The notes beneath the pieces were generated by a model. That model saw only the letters and a program-made list of their open reading frames with translations, made no database searches and was not told where the DNA came from. From the NCBI GenBank assembly GCA_002798295.1, contig NWQT01000007.1:58051-122050 (forward strand): a stretch of DNA of 64,000 nucleotides, in the 5' to 3' direction. Positions 25,503-35,911 of this stretch are shown here, piece after piece (the first letter of the stretch is position 1; the number at the start of each line of letters is the position of its first letter). The position numbers and the translations under genes are program-made. Source of the stretch: Lysobacteraceae bacterium NML07-0707. Lineage in GTDB: Bacteria; Pseudomonadota; Gammaproteobacteria; Xanthomonadales; Xanthomonadaceae.

Positions 25503-25877
25503 TTAGAGGCTATCGGTGTCATCGCGATGTGTAGGCGAGAACTCCGGCAACCTGGGTGATACACGCAAACTGGCCGGGTCATCGACTACCACCATCACCC
25601 GTCCTCCCGGTGTCAGCACCTTGACCCGGTGAATCTCACGTCCTTCAAAGCGCAGGGTTTCCACGCCGAGCACTTGCCCGCCAGTAGCGCGCTCCACCCG
25701 CCGTACCGCTGCGGACATGCCACCGGCATCACGCGCAAGGGATGAGCGCTGCCGCCCGGCCTGCTCGCCTCTGAAGCCCTGCCCGTCACCCAGACGCGAC
25801 TCACGCGCTTGCTGGGCGGACGCCAGCAGCGGCATCACGGCAAACATCGACAACAAGGCAATGGAGAAACCGCGCAC
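25503..25877 (-). CDS. Periplasmic PepSY-like protein
   Basis: About 124 residues from a GTG start at 25877, chosen because GGAG lies six bases before it and a signal peptide (ALLSMFAVMPLLASA-QQ) follows at once. The C-terminal AVRRVERATGGQVLGVETLRFEGREIHRVKV-type strand-helix is a PepSY pattern (abbreviated here to its ends). PepSY genes often precede PhoP/PhoQ-like pairs and may modulate the sensor; that is inference. The frame is open to 25949 upstream but would overlap dusA. Confidence 0.7.
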   Translation of the reverse strand: MRGFSIALLSMFAVMPLLASAQQARESRLGDGQGFRGEQAGRQRSSLARDAGGMSAAVRRVERATGGQVLGVETLRFEGREIHRVKVLTPGGRVMVVVDDPASLRVSPRLPEFSPTHRDDTDSL

Positions 25878-25935
25878 AATGGCTCCATCAGGAGACTGGG
25901 GATGCCAGTCTGAACAGGGGGCATTGAACTTGCCC

Positions 25936-26916
25936 TTAACCTGCCGCAAATGCCGCCTGGCGACTCAGGGCTTCTTCAATCAACGTCCAGTTGGCGCCGG
26001 CCTGGTGCGCGCCCTCGCTCAATACCTGACGGAACAGCCGCCCGCCAGGCTCGCCATGAAACAACCCCAGCAAATGGCGGGTGATGTGCTTGAGCGCCAC
26101 GCCATGCTGCAACTGGCGCTCGATATACGGACGCAAACGCCGCAGCAATTGAGCGCGCGCCAGCGGCTGTGTGCCGCGCCAGTGTGACTCAATCTGGTGC
26201 AGCAGATACGGCGTGTGATAGGCAGCGCGCCCCAGCATCACGCCATCCACCCGGCCGCGCTGCGCCTCGATGCTGGCAATATCGGCCAGGCCGCCATTGA
26301 GCTCGATGCACAGCTGCGGGCGCTCCTGCTTGAGCTGCCATGCCCAGTCATAACGCAATGGCGGCACCTCGCGGTTTTCTTTGGGGGAAAGCCCCTGTAG
26401 CCAGGCATTGCGCGCATGCACGATGAAGTGCGTACATCCGGCATCGGCCACCTGGTCGATAAAGGCACGGAATTTCAGGTAATCGTGCTCATCATCCACG
26501 CCCAGACGACACTTCACCGTCACCGGCACCTGGCCTGCGGCATCCCGCATCGCCGCCACACAGTCGGCCACCAGAGCCGGCTCGCGCATCAGGCAGGCGC
26601 CAAAACGCCCGGCCTGCACCCGGTCGGAGGGGCAGCCGCAGTTGAGGTTGACCTCATCAAAGCCGTATTCGACCGAGATGCGCGTGGCCTCGGCCAGCAA
26701 GGCCGGGTCGCTCCCGCCCAGCTGCAAGGCAACCGGATGCTCGCTTTCATCCTTGGCCAGCAAGTTTGCGCGGTCGCCATGAATCACCGCGTTGGCATGC
26801 ACCATTTCGGTATAGAGCCGTGCGCTGGGCGCGAGGATGCGATGAAAAACGCGGCAATGGGTATCGGTCCAGTCCATCATCGGCGCGATGGAAAGCTGCA
26901 ACGCGGGCGGGGTCAT
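25936..26916 (-). CDS. dusA: tRNA-dihydrouridine(20/20a) synthase
   Basis: A 326-residue FMN enzyme that reduces uridine in the tRNA D-loop. Family marks are APMMDWTD, NLNCGCPSDRVQ with the catalytic Cys loop GRFGACLM, and the DusA-specific NAWLQGLSPKENREVPPL (18 residues). A tRNA-Asn gene with its own terminator lies immediately upstream on the same strand. Confidence 0.93.
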   Translation of the reverse strand: MTPPALQLSIAPMMDWTDTHCRVFHRILAPSARLYTEMVHANAVIHGDRANLLAKDESEHPVALQLGGSDPALLAEATRISVEYGFDEVNLNCGCPSDRVQAGRFGACLMREPALVADCVAAMRDAAGQVPVTVKCRLGVDDEHDYLKFRAFIDQVADAGCTHFIVHARNAWLQGLSPKENREVPPLRYDWAWQLKQERPQLCIELNGGLADIASIEAQRGRVDGVMLGRAAYHTPYLLHQIESHWRGTQPLARAQLLRRLRPYIERQLQHGVALKHITRHLLGLFHGEPGGRLFRQVLSEGAHQAGANWTLIEEALSRQAAFAAG

Positions 26917-26934
26917 GGGCTTTCTCCGGCACAG

Positions 26935-26968
26935 AAAAAATCAAGGCCGCGACGATGCGCGGCCTTGA
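26935..26968 (-). terminator. Rho-independent terminator of tRNA-Asn
   Basis: On the minus strand a perfect 11-bp stem TCAAGGCCGCG / CGCGGCCTTGA with a 6-base loop is followed by six T. It lies 11 bp after the tRNA CCA end and before dusA. Confidence 0.9.
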
Positions 26969-26978
26969 TTTGGCGATA

Positions 26979-27055
26979 TGGCGCCCGAAGTTGGACTCGA
27001 ACCAACGACCCCCTGATTAACAGTCAAGTGCTCTAACCGGCTGAGCTATTCGGGC
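26979..27055 (-). tRNA. tRNA-Asn (anticodon GTT)
   Basis: A 77-nt cloverleaf: acceptor GCCCGAA / TTCGGGC, D-arm AGCTCAGCCGGTTAGAGC, anticodon loop CTGTTAA, T-arm GGTTCGAGTCC, encoded CCA after discriminator G. Confidence 0.95.
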
Positions 27056-27066
27056 GAAGGAGGCGC

Positions 27067-27095
27067 ATGTTAGACCTGAATTTTTGAAAGGTCAA
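27067..27095 (-). promoter_or_regulatory. Sigma-70 promoter of tRNA-Asn
   Basis: A -35 TTGACC (27090-27095) and -10 TAACAT (27067-27072) are separated by 17 bp. The start point would fall a few bases before the tRNA 5' end at 27055. Confidence 0.7.
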
Positions 27096-27102
27096 TAGCT
27101 TT

Positions 27103-27630
27103 TTACATGGGACAGGCATTTCCATTGCCGCGCCTGTCCACCCGGCTACGTCCGGCATTGTTCACCACCACCTGCGCCTGCAGCCGTCCCCCGCTGCAAA
27201 CATTGACCGTGAGATTGCTGCCATGGCTTGCGCCAGTGGCCAGATAGCGCAGCCTTGGCCGCCCGCGACTGCTGCGAATCAGCAAACCATCATCGCGTGC
27301 CGCTCTTATCGCGATGATCTCCGTTGCATTGTCCGCCACATGATTGCCATCGCCATCGACAAACACCATCCAGCCCCGGCTCCAGTCGCCATCATCGGTG
27401 CAGCGCACACCGCTTGCCGGGCATACCACCACCGCGCGACTGCGGGAAATCGCCGTCATTCTTGCCAGCGCAAAGTCGGTGCTGAGTTCATGAATACCGG
27501 CTCGCACCTGCTGGGCAAGCAACAACTGTTTCATGCCCGGCATGGCCGCCCCCATGAGGATACCCAGCAATACCAGCACCATCATCGTTTCAATCAGGGT
27601 CATGCCGGTTTGAAGATATTTGCCTGTCAT
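27103..27630 (-). CDS. FimT/GspH-type pseudopilin
   Basis: A 175-residue protein. A short leader ending in Gly precedes the type III prepilin motif MTLIETMMVLVLLGILMGAA, with Glu at +5 of the mature form. The C-terminal globular part holds Cys pairs (VCPASGVRC and a late VCSGG...NACPM). It is a minor pilin of the type IV pilus, processed by PilD (4763-5629). It is not clustered here with other minor pilins. It is divergent from uvrB across 136 bp. Confidence 0.85.
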   Translation of the reverse strand: MTGKYLQTGMTLIETMMVLVLLGILMGAAMPGMKQLLLAQQVRAGIHELSTDFALARMTAISRSRAVVVCPASGVRCTDDGDWSRGWMVFVDGDGNHVADNATEIIAIRAARDDGLLIRSSRGRPRLRYLATGASHGSNLTVNVCSGGRLQAQVVVNNAGRSRVDRRGNGNACPM

Positions 27631-27766
27631 GACGCAGCTCCTCTATGGCGTAAATGCAGCATCGCCACAGCGCCGCCCTGCCGCTATCGGCAGGCAGCAA
27701 AACCGCTGTTAAGAAAAGTACGCATGGCGCTATCCGCAAACTGGCGCAGCTCCGTATCATTGACGG

Positions 27767-29791
27767 ATGCACGATAACGACCAAGATGCCGGTTTCAGGC
27801 TGATTTCCCCCTACGCGCCTGCCGGTGACCAGCCGCAGGCGATTGAAAAACTGGTGACCGGCTTCAATGCCGGGCTGGCGCAGCAGACCCTGCTGGGCGT
27901 GACTGGCTCGGGCAAGACCTACACCATTGCCAATGTCATCCAGCAAGTGCAGCGGCCAACGCTGGTGATGGCGCACAACAAGACGCTGGCAGCGCAGCTG
28001 TATGGTGAGTTCAAGAACTTCTTTCCGCACAACGCGGTGGAGTATTTCGTCAGCTATTACGACTATTACCAGCCCGAGGCCTATGTACCGTCCTCGGATA
28101 CCTATATCGAAAAGGACAGCGCCACCAACGAGCATATCGAACAAATGCGGCTGGCCGCCACCAAGGCGCTGCTCTCACGCCGCGATGCGATTATCGTCGG
28201 CACCGTCTCGGCCATCTATGGCCTGGGCGACCCGGAAGACTATCTGAAGCTGCGGCTGATTCTGGCGCGCGGCGAGCGTATCGGACAGCGCGATTTGATT
28301 CGTCAGCTCACCGAGCTGCAATACATTCGCAACGATACCGAGCTGCGCCGCGGCACTTACCGGGTGCGTGGCGAAATCATCGACGTGCATCCGGCCGAAT
28401 CGGAAATGGAAGCGCTGCGCATTGAATTGTTCGATGGCGAAATCGAGCAACTGGCATTGTTTGACCCGCTCACCGGCGCCATCATCAAACGCATCCCGCG
28501 CTACACGGTGTATCCCAAAACCCATTACGCCAGCACCCGCGAAAGCGTGCTGAACGCCATTGACACCATCAAACTGGAGCTGGCCGAACGGCTGGAAGCG
28601 CTGTATGCGCAAAACAAGCTACTGGAAGCGCAGCGCCTGCAACAACGCACCCAGTACGACCTTGAGATGATGGCGGAAGTGGGCTTTTGCACCGGCATCG
28701 AGAACTACTCACGGCATCTCACCCGGCGCGCGCCGGGCGAGCCGCCCCCCACCCTGTTTGACTATCTGCCACCGGATGCGCTCTTGGTGGTGGACGAGTC
28801 GCATGTCACCGTGCCGCAGATTGGCGCCATGTACCGGGGTGACCGCGCACGCAAGGAAACGCTGGTGAACTTTGGCTTCCGCCTGCCCTCGGCGCTGGAT
28901 AACCGCCCGCTGCAATTCGAGGAATGGGAGGCGCGCTCGCCACGCACCATTTTTGTCTCGGCCACGCCCGGCAAATACGAGCTGGAAAAATCGCAAGGCG
29001 AGGTGGTGGAACTGGTGGTGCGCCCCACAGGCCTGGTGGATCCGCCGGTGGAAATCCGCCCGGTCGCCACCCAGGTGGATGATTTGCTCTCGGAAATCCA
29101 CGAGCGGGTGGCGATGGGCGACCGCGTGCTGGTGACCACGCTCACCAAGCGCATGGCCGAGAACCTCACCGAATATCTCGACGAGCACGATGTGCGGGTA
29201 CGCTATCTGCACTCGGACATTGACACCGTGGAGCGCGTGGAAATCATCCGCGACCTGCGCCTTGGCAAATTTGACGTGCTGATCGGCATCAATCTGCTGC
29301 GCGAGGGGCTGGACATGCCCGAAGTTTCGCTGGTGGCGATTCTTGATGCCGACAAGGAAGGCTTCCTGCGCAGCACCGGCTCACTCATCCAGACCATTGG
29401 CCGCGCCGCCCGCAATGTCCGCGGCAAGGCCATCCTGTATGCCGACCGCATTACCCGCTCGATGCAGGCAGCGCTGGACGAAACCCAGCGTCGCCGCGAA
29501 AAACAGCTTGAGCACAATGCCCGCCACGGCATCACCCCGCAGTCGGTGGTGCGCCCGATTGACGACATCATGGAAGGCGCGCGCGAAGACGCTGCCCAAA
29601 CCCGCAAAGGCAAGGGGCGCGGCAAGCCCGGTGACAGCGCTGCTGACCTTGGCCGCCTGTCAGCCGCCGAACTTGGCAAACATATCGAAGCGATGGAAGC
29701 GAAGATGTACCAGCATGCCCGCGACCTGGAATTTGAAGAAGCCGCCAGACTGCGCGATGAGATACAGAAACTGCGCGAGCGGATGCGCTGA
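27767..29791 (+). CDS. uvrB: UvrABC system protein B
   Basis: A 674-residue nucleotide-excision-repair helicase-like protein. Walker A GVTGSGKT lies at 44-51. The damage-probing beta-hairpin region is [12 protein letters not shown] (about 97-108). DESHV is the Walker B motif. The C-terminal UVR domain around [16 protein letters not shown] contacts UvrC. No LexA-type palindrome was found in the 136-bp upstream region. Confidence 0.97.
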   Translation: MHDNDQDAGFRLISPYAPAGDQPQAIEKLVTGFNAGLAQQTLLGVTGSGKTYTIANVIQQVQRPTLVMAHNKTLAAQLYGEFKNFFPHNAVEYFVSYYDYYQPEAYVPSSDTYIEKDSATNEHIEQMRLAATKALLSRRDAIIVGTVSAIYGLGDPEDYLKLRLILARGERIGQRDLIRQLTELQYIRNDTELRRGTYRVRGEIIDVHPAESEMEALRIELFDGEIEQLALFDPLTGAIIKRIPRYTVYPKTHYASTRESVLNAIDTIKLELAERLEALYAQNKLLEAQRLQQRTQYDLEMMAEVGFCTGIENYSRHLTRRAPGEPPPTLFDYLPPDALLVVDESHVTVPQIGAMYRGDRARKETLVNFGFRLPSALDNRPLQFEEWEARSPRTIFVSATPGKYELEKSQGEVVELVVRPTGLVDPPVEIRPVATQVDDLLSEIHERVAMGDRVLVTTLTKRMAENLTEYLDEHDVRVRYLHSDIDTVERVEIIRDLRLGKFDVLIGINLLREGLDMPEVSLVAILDADKEGFLRSTGSLIQTIGRAARNVRGKAILYADRITRSMQAALDETQRRREKQLEHNARHGITPQSVVRPIDDIMEGAREDAAQTRKGKGRGKPGDSAADLGRLSAAELGKHIEAMEAKMYQHARDLEFEEAARLRDEIQKLRERMR

Positions 29792-29802
29792 AATTGCAAC
29801 GT

Positions 29803-30267
29803 TCAGCGCTCTTGCAGCACGAACGAACCAATTGAGACGCCAAGATCCCAGCCAGTCCCTTTCCCTGTCAGGGCCAGCGATATGGTGCCCTTGGTGACCA
29901 CCTGTGCCCGGGCAGAACGCACAGCACCTGCGTGCACCTCGGCTGCTGCGTAGCGCCCCAGCACATCACGGATTCGATAAATGCCATAAAACTCGCCACG
30001 ACCTTCGTGGATGCGTGATTTTCCGAATGTGATACCGCCGCCACGCGAAACGATCGCCACTTTCAGCCGGCTGCCATCATTACATCGCACCGTGCCCTCG
30101 CCTTCGGCAGTCTTGTAAAACAGCGACCAGCCTTCCAGACGATATTCAAGCCAGCACTCCAGCACGCCGCCTTCTTGTGCCCGTGCACTGGATGGAAATA
30201 GAACTGCGCATCCAAGCAGCAGCAAGCACATCAGGCGTAAAATCCTGCAACAAGCAAAAGCTGACAT
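29803..30267 (-). CDS. Exported protein of unknown function
   Basis: A 154-residue protein with a signal peptide (LLLLGCAVLFPSSARA-QEG). The predicted beta-rich body ends with GKGTGWDLGVSIGSFVLQE, a Gly-rich strand vaguely like SYLF proteins, though that match is weak. It is convergent with uvrB, with 11 bp between stops. Function not assigned. A roughly 100-bp gap upstream holds nothing I recognise. Confidence 0.65.
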   Translation of the reverse strand: MSAFACCRILRLMCLLLLGCAVLFPSSARAQEGGVLECWLEYRLEGWSLFYKTAEGEGTVRCNDGSRLKVAIVSRGGGITFGKSRIHEGRGEFYGIYRIRDVLGRYAAAEVHAGAVRSARAQVVTKGTISLALTGKGTGWDLGVSIGSFVLQER

Positions 30268-30371
30268 GTAGCTCCGAAGCGCGGCTATAAAAACAAAAAA
30301 AGAGTATTCAGAAAGCCGGGCAGCCTGCAGATGGGCACTGACCGGCCTCCATCACGACTTTAGCTGCAAAG

Positions 30372-30770
30372 TCAGAGCTCACCGCGCACATAGCGGCGTG
30401 CGTAATCGTCATAAACCCGGTATTCGCCCCGGCGGTCATAACGCGGGTCGTAATACTCAACCCGGCAAATGCCGCGACTATCACAACGGCTATAGCGGTC
30501 ATAGCCGGGGCGGTAATAACCACGTCCATCACGGCCTATCACGCGGTAGTACAGCGCTTGCCCGGCAGGGTCACGTTCAATACGCAGGCGCTCATGGCGA
30601 CCTGCATCGCTGTAGCGGTAATAAGGCTGGCCGCCACGCATCACTACATCGGCCTCATCCACATACTCGCGCTCCTCCTGTGCCTGCTGCGCCATTGCCG
30701 CTTGCGGCAGGGCAAAGGCAGTAGCGATAGCCAGTACAGCGATTGCAATCCAGCGATTCCCCATGTTCAT
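30372..30770 (-). CDS. Exported Tyr/Arg-rich protein of unknown function
   Basis: A 132-residue protein with a signal peptide (AIAVLAIATAFALPQAAMA-QQ). The mature part is dominated by Tyr, Arg, Asp and Gly (for example GYYRPGYDRYSR, YYDPRYDRRGEYRVYDDYA) and looks low in complexity. GGAGA lies 8 bases before the ATG at 30770; a second ATG follows at 30764. No domain recognised. Such secreted aromatic/Arg-rich proteins are common in xanthomonads without known roles. Confidence 0.6.
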   Translation of the reverse strand: MNMGNRWIAIAVLAIATAFALPQAAMAQQAQEEREYVDEADVVMRGGQPYYRYSDAGRHERLRIERDPAGQALYYRVIGRDGRGYYRPGYDRYSRCDSRGICRVEYYDPRYDRRGEYRVYDDYARRYVRGEL

Positions 30771-30843
30771 CAAACGCTCTCCTGATTTTTGACCGGCCAC
30801 CCACTGCAGCCTGCCCAATACCTTGCCAGCATCGGCATGAATA

Positions 30844-31551
30844 TTAGCCGACCAGTGCCGCAATCGCCCCTGGAATCTCCGATGCCTGCTGCAACACCCG
30901 CAATCTTGGGTGACCAGGATCAACCTCGGCTTCTTGCTCGTGCTGCCAGGTCAGGGGATAGGGGATATGCAAGCCCCAGCCGCCCAGCTCCAGCAAGGGC
31001 GCAATATCCGAACGCAAGGAATTGCCGACCATGACAAACGCCTCCGGGGACACGTCAAACTCATCCAGCAGCCGGCGGTAGGTGTGCAGGTCTTTTTCAC
31101 TGACGATTTCAATGCGCCCAAACCAGCGCGCAAGCCCGGATTCGCGCACTTTGGCTTCCTGATGAAACAAATCGCCCTTGGTAATCAGCACAATTTCGTA
31201 CTGCGCCGCCACCGCTGCCACCGCCTCGGCCACGCCCGGCAAAAGCGCTACCGGATGTTGCAACAGCCCCTTGCACAGCGCAACGATGCGATGAATATCT
31301 TGCGCACTGATTTTGCCCCGGGTGATGTCAATGGCTGCCTCAATCATCGACAACGCCATGCCTTTGGCGCCATAGCCGAACAAGGCCAGATTGCGCTTTT
31401 CCACCGCATACAGGCGCGCGCCCATGTCATCAAGATCCACATAGCGACCAACGATGGTGCGGAACTCAGCCTCTGCCGCACGGTAATAATCTTCGCTTTT
31501 CCAAAGCGTGTCGTCGGCATCAAAACCGACCATGCGTATGCGGTTTTTCAT
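30844..31551 (-). CDS. HAD-family hydrolase
   Basis: A 235-residue haloacid-dehalogenase-type phosphatase. Motif I is GFDADDTLW with nucleophile Asp11 and acid/base Asp13. ITKGD fits motif II, the Lys of motif III follows, and VMVGNSLRSDI is motif IV. The frame is open much further upstream (to 32049), but that part overlaps secA out of frame. The ATG at 31551 directly precedes motif I. It follows secA across an intervening terminator, so it probably has its own promoter or relies on readthrough. Confidence 0.88.
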   Translation of the reverse strand: MKNRIRMVGFDADDTLWKSEDYYRAAEAEFRTIVGRYVDLDDMGARLYAVEKRNLALFGYGAKGMALSMIEAAIDITRGKISAQDIHRIVALCKGLLQHPVALLPGVAEAVAAVAAQYEIVLITKGDLFHQEAKVRESGLARWFGRIEIVSEKDLHTYRRLLDEFDVSPEAFVMVGNSLRSDIAPLLELGGWGLHIPYPLTWQHEQEAEVDPGHPRLRVLQQASEIPGAIAALVG

Positions 31552-31574
31552 TTCATGCGCTACCCGTTCAAGAC

Positions 31575-31605
31575 AAATGGCCGGGTTTCCCCGGCCATTT
31601 TGTTT
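31575..31605. terminator. Terminator between secA and the HAD gene
   Basis: A perfect 11-bp stem AAATGGCCGGG / CCCGGCCATTT with a 4-base loop, flanked by T-rich sequence on both strands (TGTTTG on plus, GTCTTG on minus). It lies 11 bp after the secA stop. Confidence 0.75.
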
Positions 31606-31615
31606 GCAAGCCGCG

Positions 31616-34354
31616 TCAGTCCAGCTGACCATGGCAGTGTTTGTAGCGCTTGCCCGAGCCGCACGGGCACGGGTCGTTGCGGCCGACCTTGGGCAGCGCG
31701 GCCTGGCTGTTTTCAAAGTCGGTAGCGCCCAGCCGGTCGGCCGCTTCTTCGTCCGCACCGTAGCCGCCCATGTCGGGATGGCGGAACTGCATGCGCTGCT
31801 GGGCCAGTTCTGCCAGACGGCGCTCCTCCGCTTCAATGGCCTCGATTTCTTCCTGACTGCGCAGGCGCACGCGCGCCAGCATACCGACCACTTCGCGCTT
31901 GACCGTCTCCAGCATGTCACTGAACAGCTCGAAGGCTTCCTTTTTGTATTCCTGCTTGGGCTGCTTTTGCGCATAGCCGCGCAGGTGGATGCCCTGACGC
32001 AGATAGTCCATGCGCGCCAGATGTTCTTTCCAGTTCTGGTCGAGCACACTCAGCATGAAGTGTTTTTCCAGCATGCGCATGTTTTCGCTGCCCAGCTGGG
32101 CTTCTTTCTCGGCAAAAGCCGCATCCACGCTGCGCTGCACTTCATCGGCCACGCCCTGCGCATCCCATTCCTCGCGCTCGGTATTGAGTTTGGCAAGCGG
32201 CAGTTGCACGCCATATTGCGCCAGCAGCTCGGCTTCCAGGGCGGGCAAATCCCACTGCTCGTCAATGGAGTTGGGCGGCACGAAGCGATCGACAAGGTCA
32301 GCCACCACATCGCCACGGATGCCATCGACCATGTCCTTGATGCTTTCGGCTTCCAGAAGCTCATCGCGCTGGCTGTAAATCACCTTGCGCTGGTCGTTGT
32401 TGACATCGTCGTAATCCAGCAGGTTTTTACGAATATCGAAGTTATGCGCTTCCACCTTGCGCTGGGCATTGGCGATTTGCTTGGTGACCAGCGGCGACTC
32501 GATGATGTCATCCTCCTTCAGCCCCATGCGCTCCATCATCTTCTGCACCCAGTCGGCGGCGAAGATGCGCATCAGATTGTCTTCCAGCGACAGGTAGAAG
32601 CGGCTGGAGCCGGGGTCGCCCTGACGGCCGGAGCGGCCACGCAGCTGGTTGTCGATACGGCGCGATTCGTGCCGCTCGGTGCCGATGATATGCAGCCCCC
32701 CTGCGGCCTTGACCGCATCGTGGCGCTCCTGCCAGGCGGCCTTGCGCTCGGCACGGGTAGTCTCATCCACCGGTGCGCCGGTTTCGGCTTCCAGCTGGGC
32801 AAGCTCGGCCTCCAGCGAGCCGCCCAGCACGATATCGGTACCGCGGCCGGCCATGTTGGTGGCGATGGTGACCGCCCCCGGGCGACCGGCCTGCGCCACG
32901 ATATGCGCTTCGCGCTCGTGCTGCTTGGCGTTCAGCACTTCGTGAGCAATCCCGTCCTGATTGAGGTAATTGGACAGCAGCTCGGAAACTTCGATCGAGG
33001 TGGTGCCGACCAGCACCGGCTGTCCTTTCTGGTGGCATTCCTTGATATCGCGCGCCACCGCACGGAACTTGCCCGCGCGGTTCAGGAACACAAGGTCGGC
33101 ATGGTCTTTGCGGATCATCGGCCGGTGGGTCGGGATGACCACCACTTCCAGCCCGTAAATGCTCTGGAATTCGTAGGCTTCGGTATCGGCCGTACCGGTC
33201 ATGCCACCGAGCTTTTTGTACATGCGGAACAGGTTCTGGAAGGTCACCGAGGCCAGCGTCTGGTTCTCGCGCTGCACCGCGACGCGCTCCTTGGCCTCCA
33301 CCGCCTGATGCAGGCCGTCCGACCAGCGGCGGCCGGGCAGGGTGCGGCCGGTGAATTCATCGACGATGACCACTTCACCATCACGGACGATGTAATCGAC
33401 ATCGCGCTGATACAGGGCATGGGCGCGCATCGCCGCATTCAGATGGTGCACCACATGGATATTGTGCGCGGCATACAGGGCATCGCCCTCTGCCAGCACG
33501 CCGATTTCGCGCAGCAGGTTTTCCGCATGCTCCATGCCGGCTTCGGAGAGGTGTACCTGCTTGCCCTTTTCGTCCACCCAGTAATCGCCTTCGGCCTTTT
33601 CGTCAGCCTGGCGCACAAAGCGCGGCACGATCTGGTCAACCTTGAGATACAGCTCCGGGGTATCGTCAGTCGGGCCGGAAATAATCAGCGGTGTACGCGC
33701 CTCGTCGATCAGAATCGAGTCCACTTCGTCAACGATGGCAAAGTTCAGCCCGCGCTGGAAGCGGTCGGCGGCAGACAACGCCATGTTGTCGCGCAGATAA
33801 TCAAAGCCGAACTCGTTATTGGTGCCGTAGGTGATGTCGGCGCCATACGCCTGGTGCTTGTCGCCATGCGGCATGCCCGGATACACCACGCCCACCGACA
33901 AGCCCAGCCAGTTGTAGAGCTTGCCCATCTGCGCCGCGTCACGACGCGCCAGATAGTCGTTGACCGTCACCACATGCACGCCCTTGCCTTCCAGTGCATT
34001 CAGGTACACCGGCAAGGTGCCGACCAGGGTTTTGCCTTCGCCGGTGCGCATTTCGGCAATCTTGCCCATATGCAGCACCATGCCGCCGACCATCTGTACG
34101 TCGTAATGGCGCATCCCCAACACGCGCACGCTGGCTTCGCGGCACACCGCGAAGGCTTCGGGCAGCAGCTTGTCGAGCGTCTCGCCCGCAGCAATACGCT
34201 CACGAAATTCCTGGGTCTTGGCTTTCAGCGCCTCGTCCGAAAGCGCCTGCATTTGCGGCTCCAGCGCATTGATTTTGACGACGATCTTGTTGAGCTGGGT
34301 CAGAAGGCGGTCATTACGGCTGCCAAAAACACGGGTAAGCAGGCTGTTGAACAT
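31616..34354 (-). CDS. secA: Preprotein translocase ATPase SecA
   Basis: A 912-residue motor for Sec-dependent export. Walker A is MRTGEGKTL (about 102-110) and the [12 protein letters not shown]alker B region lies at 209-220. The preprotein cross-linking domain follows, then a second helicase domain with [12 protein letters not shown] and [16 protein letters not shown]. The C-terminal zinc/SecB-binding tail is [14 protein letters not shown]. Many exported proteins in this window are its likely clients. dciA is divergent upstream. Confidence 0.97.
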   Translation of the reverse strand: MFNSLLTRVFGSRNDRLLTQLNKIVVKINALEPQMQALSDEALKAKTQEFRERIAAGETLDKLLPEAFAVCREASVRVLGMRHYDVQMVGGMVLHMGKIAEMRTGEGKTLVGTLPVYLNALEGKGVHVVTVNDYLARRDAAQMGKLYNWLGLSVGVVYPGMPHGDKHQAYGADITYGTNNEFGFDYLRDNMALSAADRFQRGLNFAIVDEVDSILIDEARTPLIISGPTDDTPELYLKVDQIVPRFVRQADEKAEGDYWVDEKGKQVHLSEAGMEHAENLLREIGVLAEGDALYAAHNIHVVHHLNAAMRAHALYQRDVDYIVRDGEVVIVDEFTGRTLPGRRWSDGLHQAVEAKERVAVQRENQTLASVTFQNLFRMYKKLGGMTGTADTEAYEFQSIYGLEVVVIPTHRPMIRKDHADLVFLNRAGKFRAVARDIKECHQKGQPVLVGTTSIEVSELLSNYLNQDGIAHEVLNAKQHEREAHIVAQAGRPGAVTIATNMAGRGTDIVLGGSLEAELAQLEAETGAPVDETTRAERKAAWQERHDAVKAAGGLHIIGTERHESRRIDNQLRGRSGRQGDPGSSRFYLSLEDNLMRIFAADWVQKMMERMGLKEDDIIESPLVTKQIANAQRKVEAHNFDIRKNLLDYDDVNNDQRKVIYSQRDELLEAESIKDMVDGIRGDVVADLVDRFVPPNSIDEQWDLPALEAELLAQYGVQLPLAKLNTEREEWDAQGVADEVQRSVDAAFAEKEAQLGSENMRMLEKHFMLSVLDQNWKEHLARMDYLRQGIHLRGYAQKQPKQEYKKEAFELFSDMLETVKREVVGMLARVRLRSQEEIEAIEAEERRLAELAQQRMQFRHPDMGGYGADEEAADRLGATDFENSQAALPKVGRNDPCPCGSGKRYKHCHGQLD

Positions 34355-34460
34355 GCGAATTCATTTCTCTTGGCGCGCATCATGCGCGGTCACGGATAAC
34401 GCCCGCCGCAAGACAAGCCCGCCGCAGGCAACACGTCATTGTAGTGGAGGCAGCACAGCG

Positions 34461-34913
34461 ATGTATCAAGGGGGCAGGCAAGCGCGTATGCTTGTCGCCA
34501 TGTCCAGTGCCTCATCCTCCCGTCCGCCAAGCACGCCGCAGCTCGCCCTTGATGCCATGCTGACGGGCGAGACTGGCACCATCCTGCGTCATGCCATGTG
34601 GCTGGATGCCGCCAATCGCGCCTGGCGCGCGCAGCTGCCTGCGGATTTGCGCGGCCACCTGCGGCTTGGCAACTTCAATCACGATGATGGCAGCCTCTCT
34701 GCGCTGGCCGATACCCCGGCATGGGCCGAGCGCGCCCGGCTGGCCAATGACCTGCTCATCAATGCCGCACGTGCCAGCGGCCTGCCCGCCCGGCGTATCA
34801 AAGTACGGGTCGCAAGACATGCACCGCCGCCCTTGCATATGGCTGAAAAGCCGCCCACCGCTGCCAGCGTGGCAGCGGTCAAGCACATCATGGCGATATT
34901 GCAGCAGGAATGA
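34461..34913 (+). CDS. dciA: DUF721 / DciA-like helicase-loader protein
   Basis: A protein of about 150 residues with the DUF721 pattern (LRHAMWLDAANRAWRAQLPADL, ... LANDLLINAARASGLP). DciA proteins help load the DnaB helicase in bacteria lacking DnaC. The position between secA and lpxC is the usual xanthomonad context. The start is uncertain: ATG 34461 has GGAGG ten bases upstream; ATG 34488 or 34500 would shorten a non-conserved leader. It converges with lpxC, stops 1 bp apart. Confidence 0.75.
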   Translation: MYQGGRQARMLVAMSSASSSRPPSTPQLALDAMLTGETGTILRHAMWLDAANRAWRAQLPADLRGHLRLGNFNHDDGSLSALADTPAWAERARLANDLLINAARASGLPARRIKVRVARHAPPPLHMAEKPPTAASVAAVKHIMAILQQE

Positions 34914-34933
34914 ATCAGAGCCTGTTCAAGGCC
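34914..34933. repeat. 20-bp exact repeat, copy 2
   Basis: ATCAGAGCCTGTTCAAGGCC is identical to 6302-6321. Here it covers the lpxC stop codon and encodes its last residues (ALNRL on the minus strand). Confidence 0.6.
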
Positions 34934-35835
34934 GGCACCTGGGCATAGCTGGGTGCGGCCTGTGGCTCGTGTTCGGCAAAACTCACCAGTTCCCAGGCAT
35001 CAGCTTCGGCCAGCAAGGTGCGCACCAGCTGATTATTGAGCGCATGCCCGGACTTGTAGCCCTCATAGGCGCCAAGGATGGGGTGTCCGGCCAGATACAA
35101 ATCGCCTACGGCATCCAGAATCTTGTGACGGACGAACTCATCCGGATAGCGCAGGCCGTCTTCATTCAACACCCGGAACTCATCCAGCACGATGGCATTG
35201 TCCATCGAGCCGCCAAGGCCGAGATTGCGCTCGCGCATGTATTCCAGATCACGCATGAAGCCGAAAGTGCGGGCGCGGCTGATTTCCTGGATGTACTGCT
35301 CGGTGCTGAACTCCAGCCGCGCAGTGGATTGCGAAGCCGGAATGGCCGGATGGTTGAAGTCCACGGTAAAGTCCAGCCGGAAGCCGTCAAACGGACGGAA
35401 ACGGGCGATCTTGTCGCCATCGCGCACTTCCACTTCACGCTTGATGCGGATGAAGCGTTTGGGCGCGTCCTGCTCGACTATGCCAGCCGATTGCAGCAGG
35501 AACACGAATGGCCCGGCCGAACCATCCATAATCGGTACTTCGGCCGCGGACAGCTCGATCCAGGCATTATCCACGCCCAGCCCGGCCAGCGCCGAAAGCA
35601 GATGCTCGACCGTCTGCACCTTGGCAGCGCCGCAGGAAAGCCCGGTGCACAGCGTGGTTTCACTGACCAAATCCCCGCGCGCCGGGATTTCCACCACCGG
35701 CTCAAGGTCAACCCGGCGAAACACGATGCCGGTATCCACCGGCGCCGGGCGCAGGGTCAGGAATACCTTCTCGCCGCTATGCAGACCCACACCGGTGGCA
35801 CGAACGATGTTTTGCAATGTGCGTTGGCGACTCAT
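34915..35835 (-). CDS. lpxC: UDP-3-O-acyl-N-acetylglucosamine deacetylase LpxC
   Basis: A 306-residue zinc enzyme for the committed step of lipid A synthesis. Metal-site and catalytic motifs are [30 protein letters not shown] and [10 protein letters not shown]. Length fits the family. The last codons lie inside a 20-bp repeat found elsewhere in the window, so the C-terminal tail may have been altered by an element end. That does not touch the active site. Confidence 0.97.
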   Translation of the reverse strand: MSRQRTLQNIVRATGVGLHSGEKVFLTLRPAPVDTGIVFRRVDLEPVVEIPARGDLVSETTLCTGLSCGAAKVQTVEHLLSALAGLGVDNAWIELSAAEVPIMDGSAGPFVFLLQSAGIVEQDAPKRFIRIKREVEVRDGDKIARFRPFDGFRLDFTVDFNHPAIPASQSTARLEFSTEQYIQEISRARTFGFMRDLEYMRERNLGLGGSMDNAIVLDEFRVLNEDGLRYPDEFVRHKILDAVGDLYLAGHPILGAYEGYKSGHALNNQLVRTLLAEADAWELVSFAEHEPQAAPSYAQVPALNRL

Positions 35836-35911
35836 GCAAACCTTGAATGAAAATTCGAGGCATTCAGATTAACACGCAGCTCGCTGAACAAAGCCGGAAA
35901 AATACGTTGCT

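Noticed and set aside
27631..27766. SOS (LexA) box upstream of uvrB
   Set aside because: No CTG-N10-CAG or TTAGTA-type palindrome could be found; only a CCTGCCG/CGGCAGG hairpin without a T-run is present.
31552..32049. N-terminal extension of the HAD hydrolase frame
   Set aside because: This part overlaps secA out of frame and lies beyond a terminator; the HAD motif I starts right after the ATG at 31551.
31508..34399. A 963-codon open frame on the plus strand opposite secA
   Set aside because: It is a GC-rich codon shadow of secA: the minus-strand frame is a full-length SecA with all motifs, while this translation has no recognisable domain.
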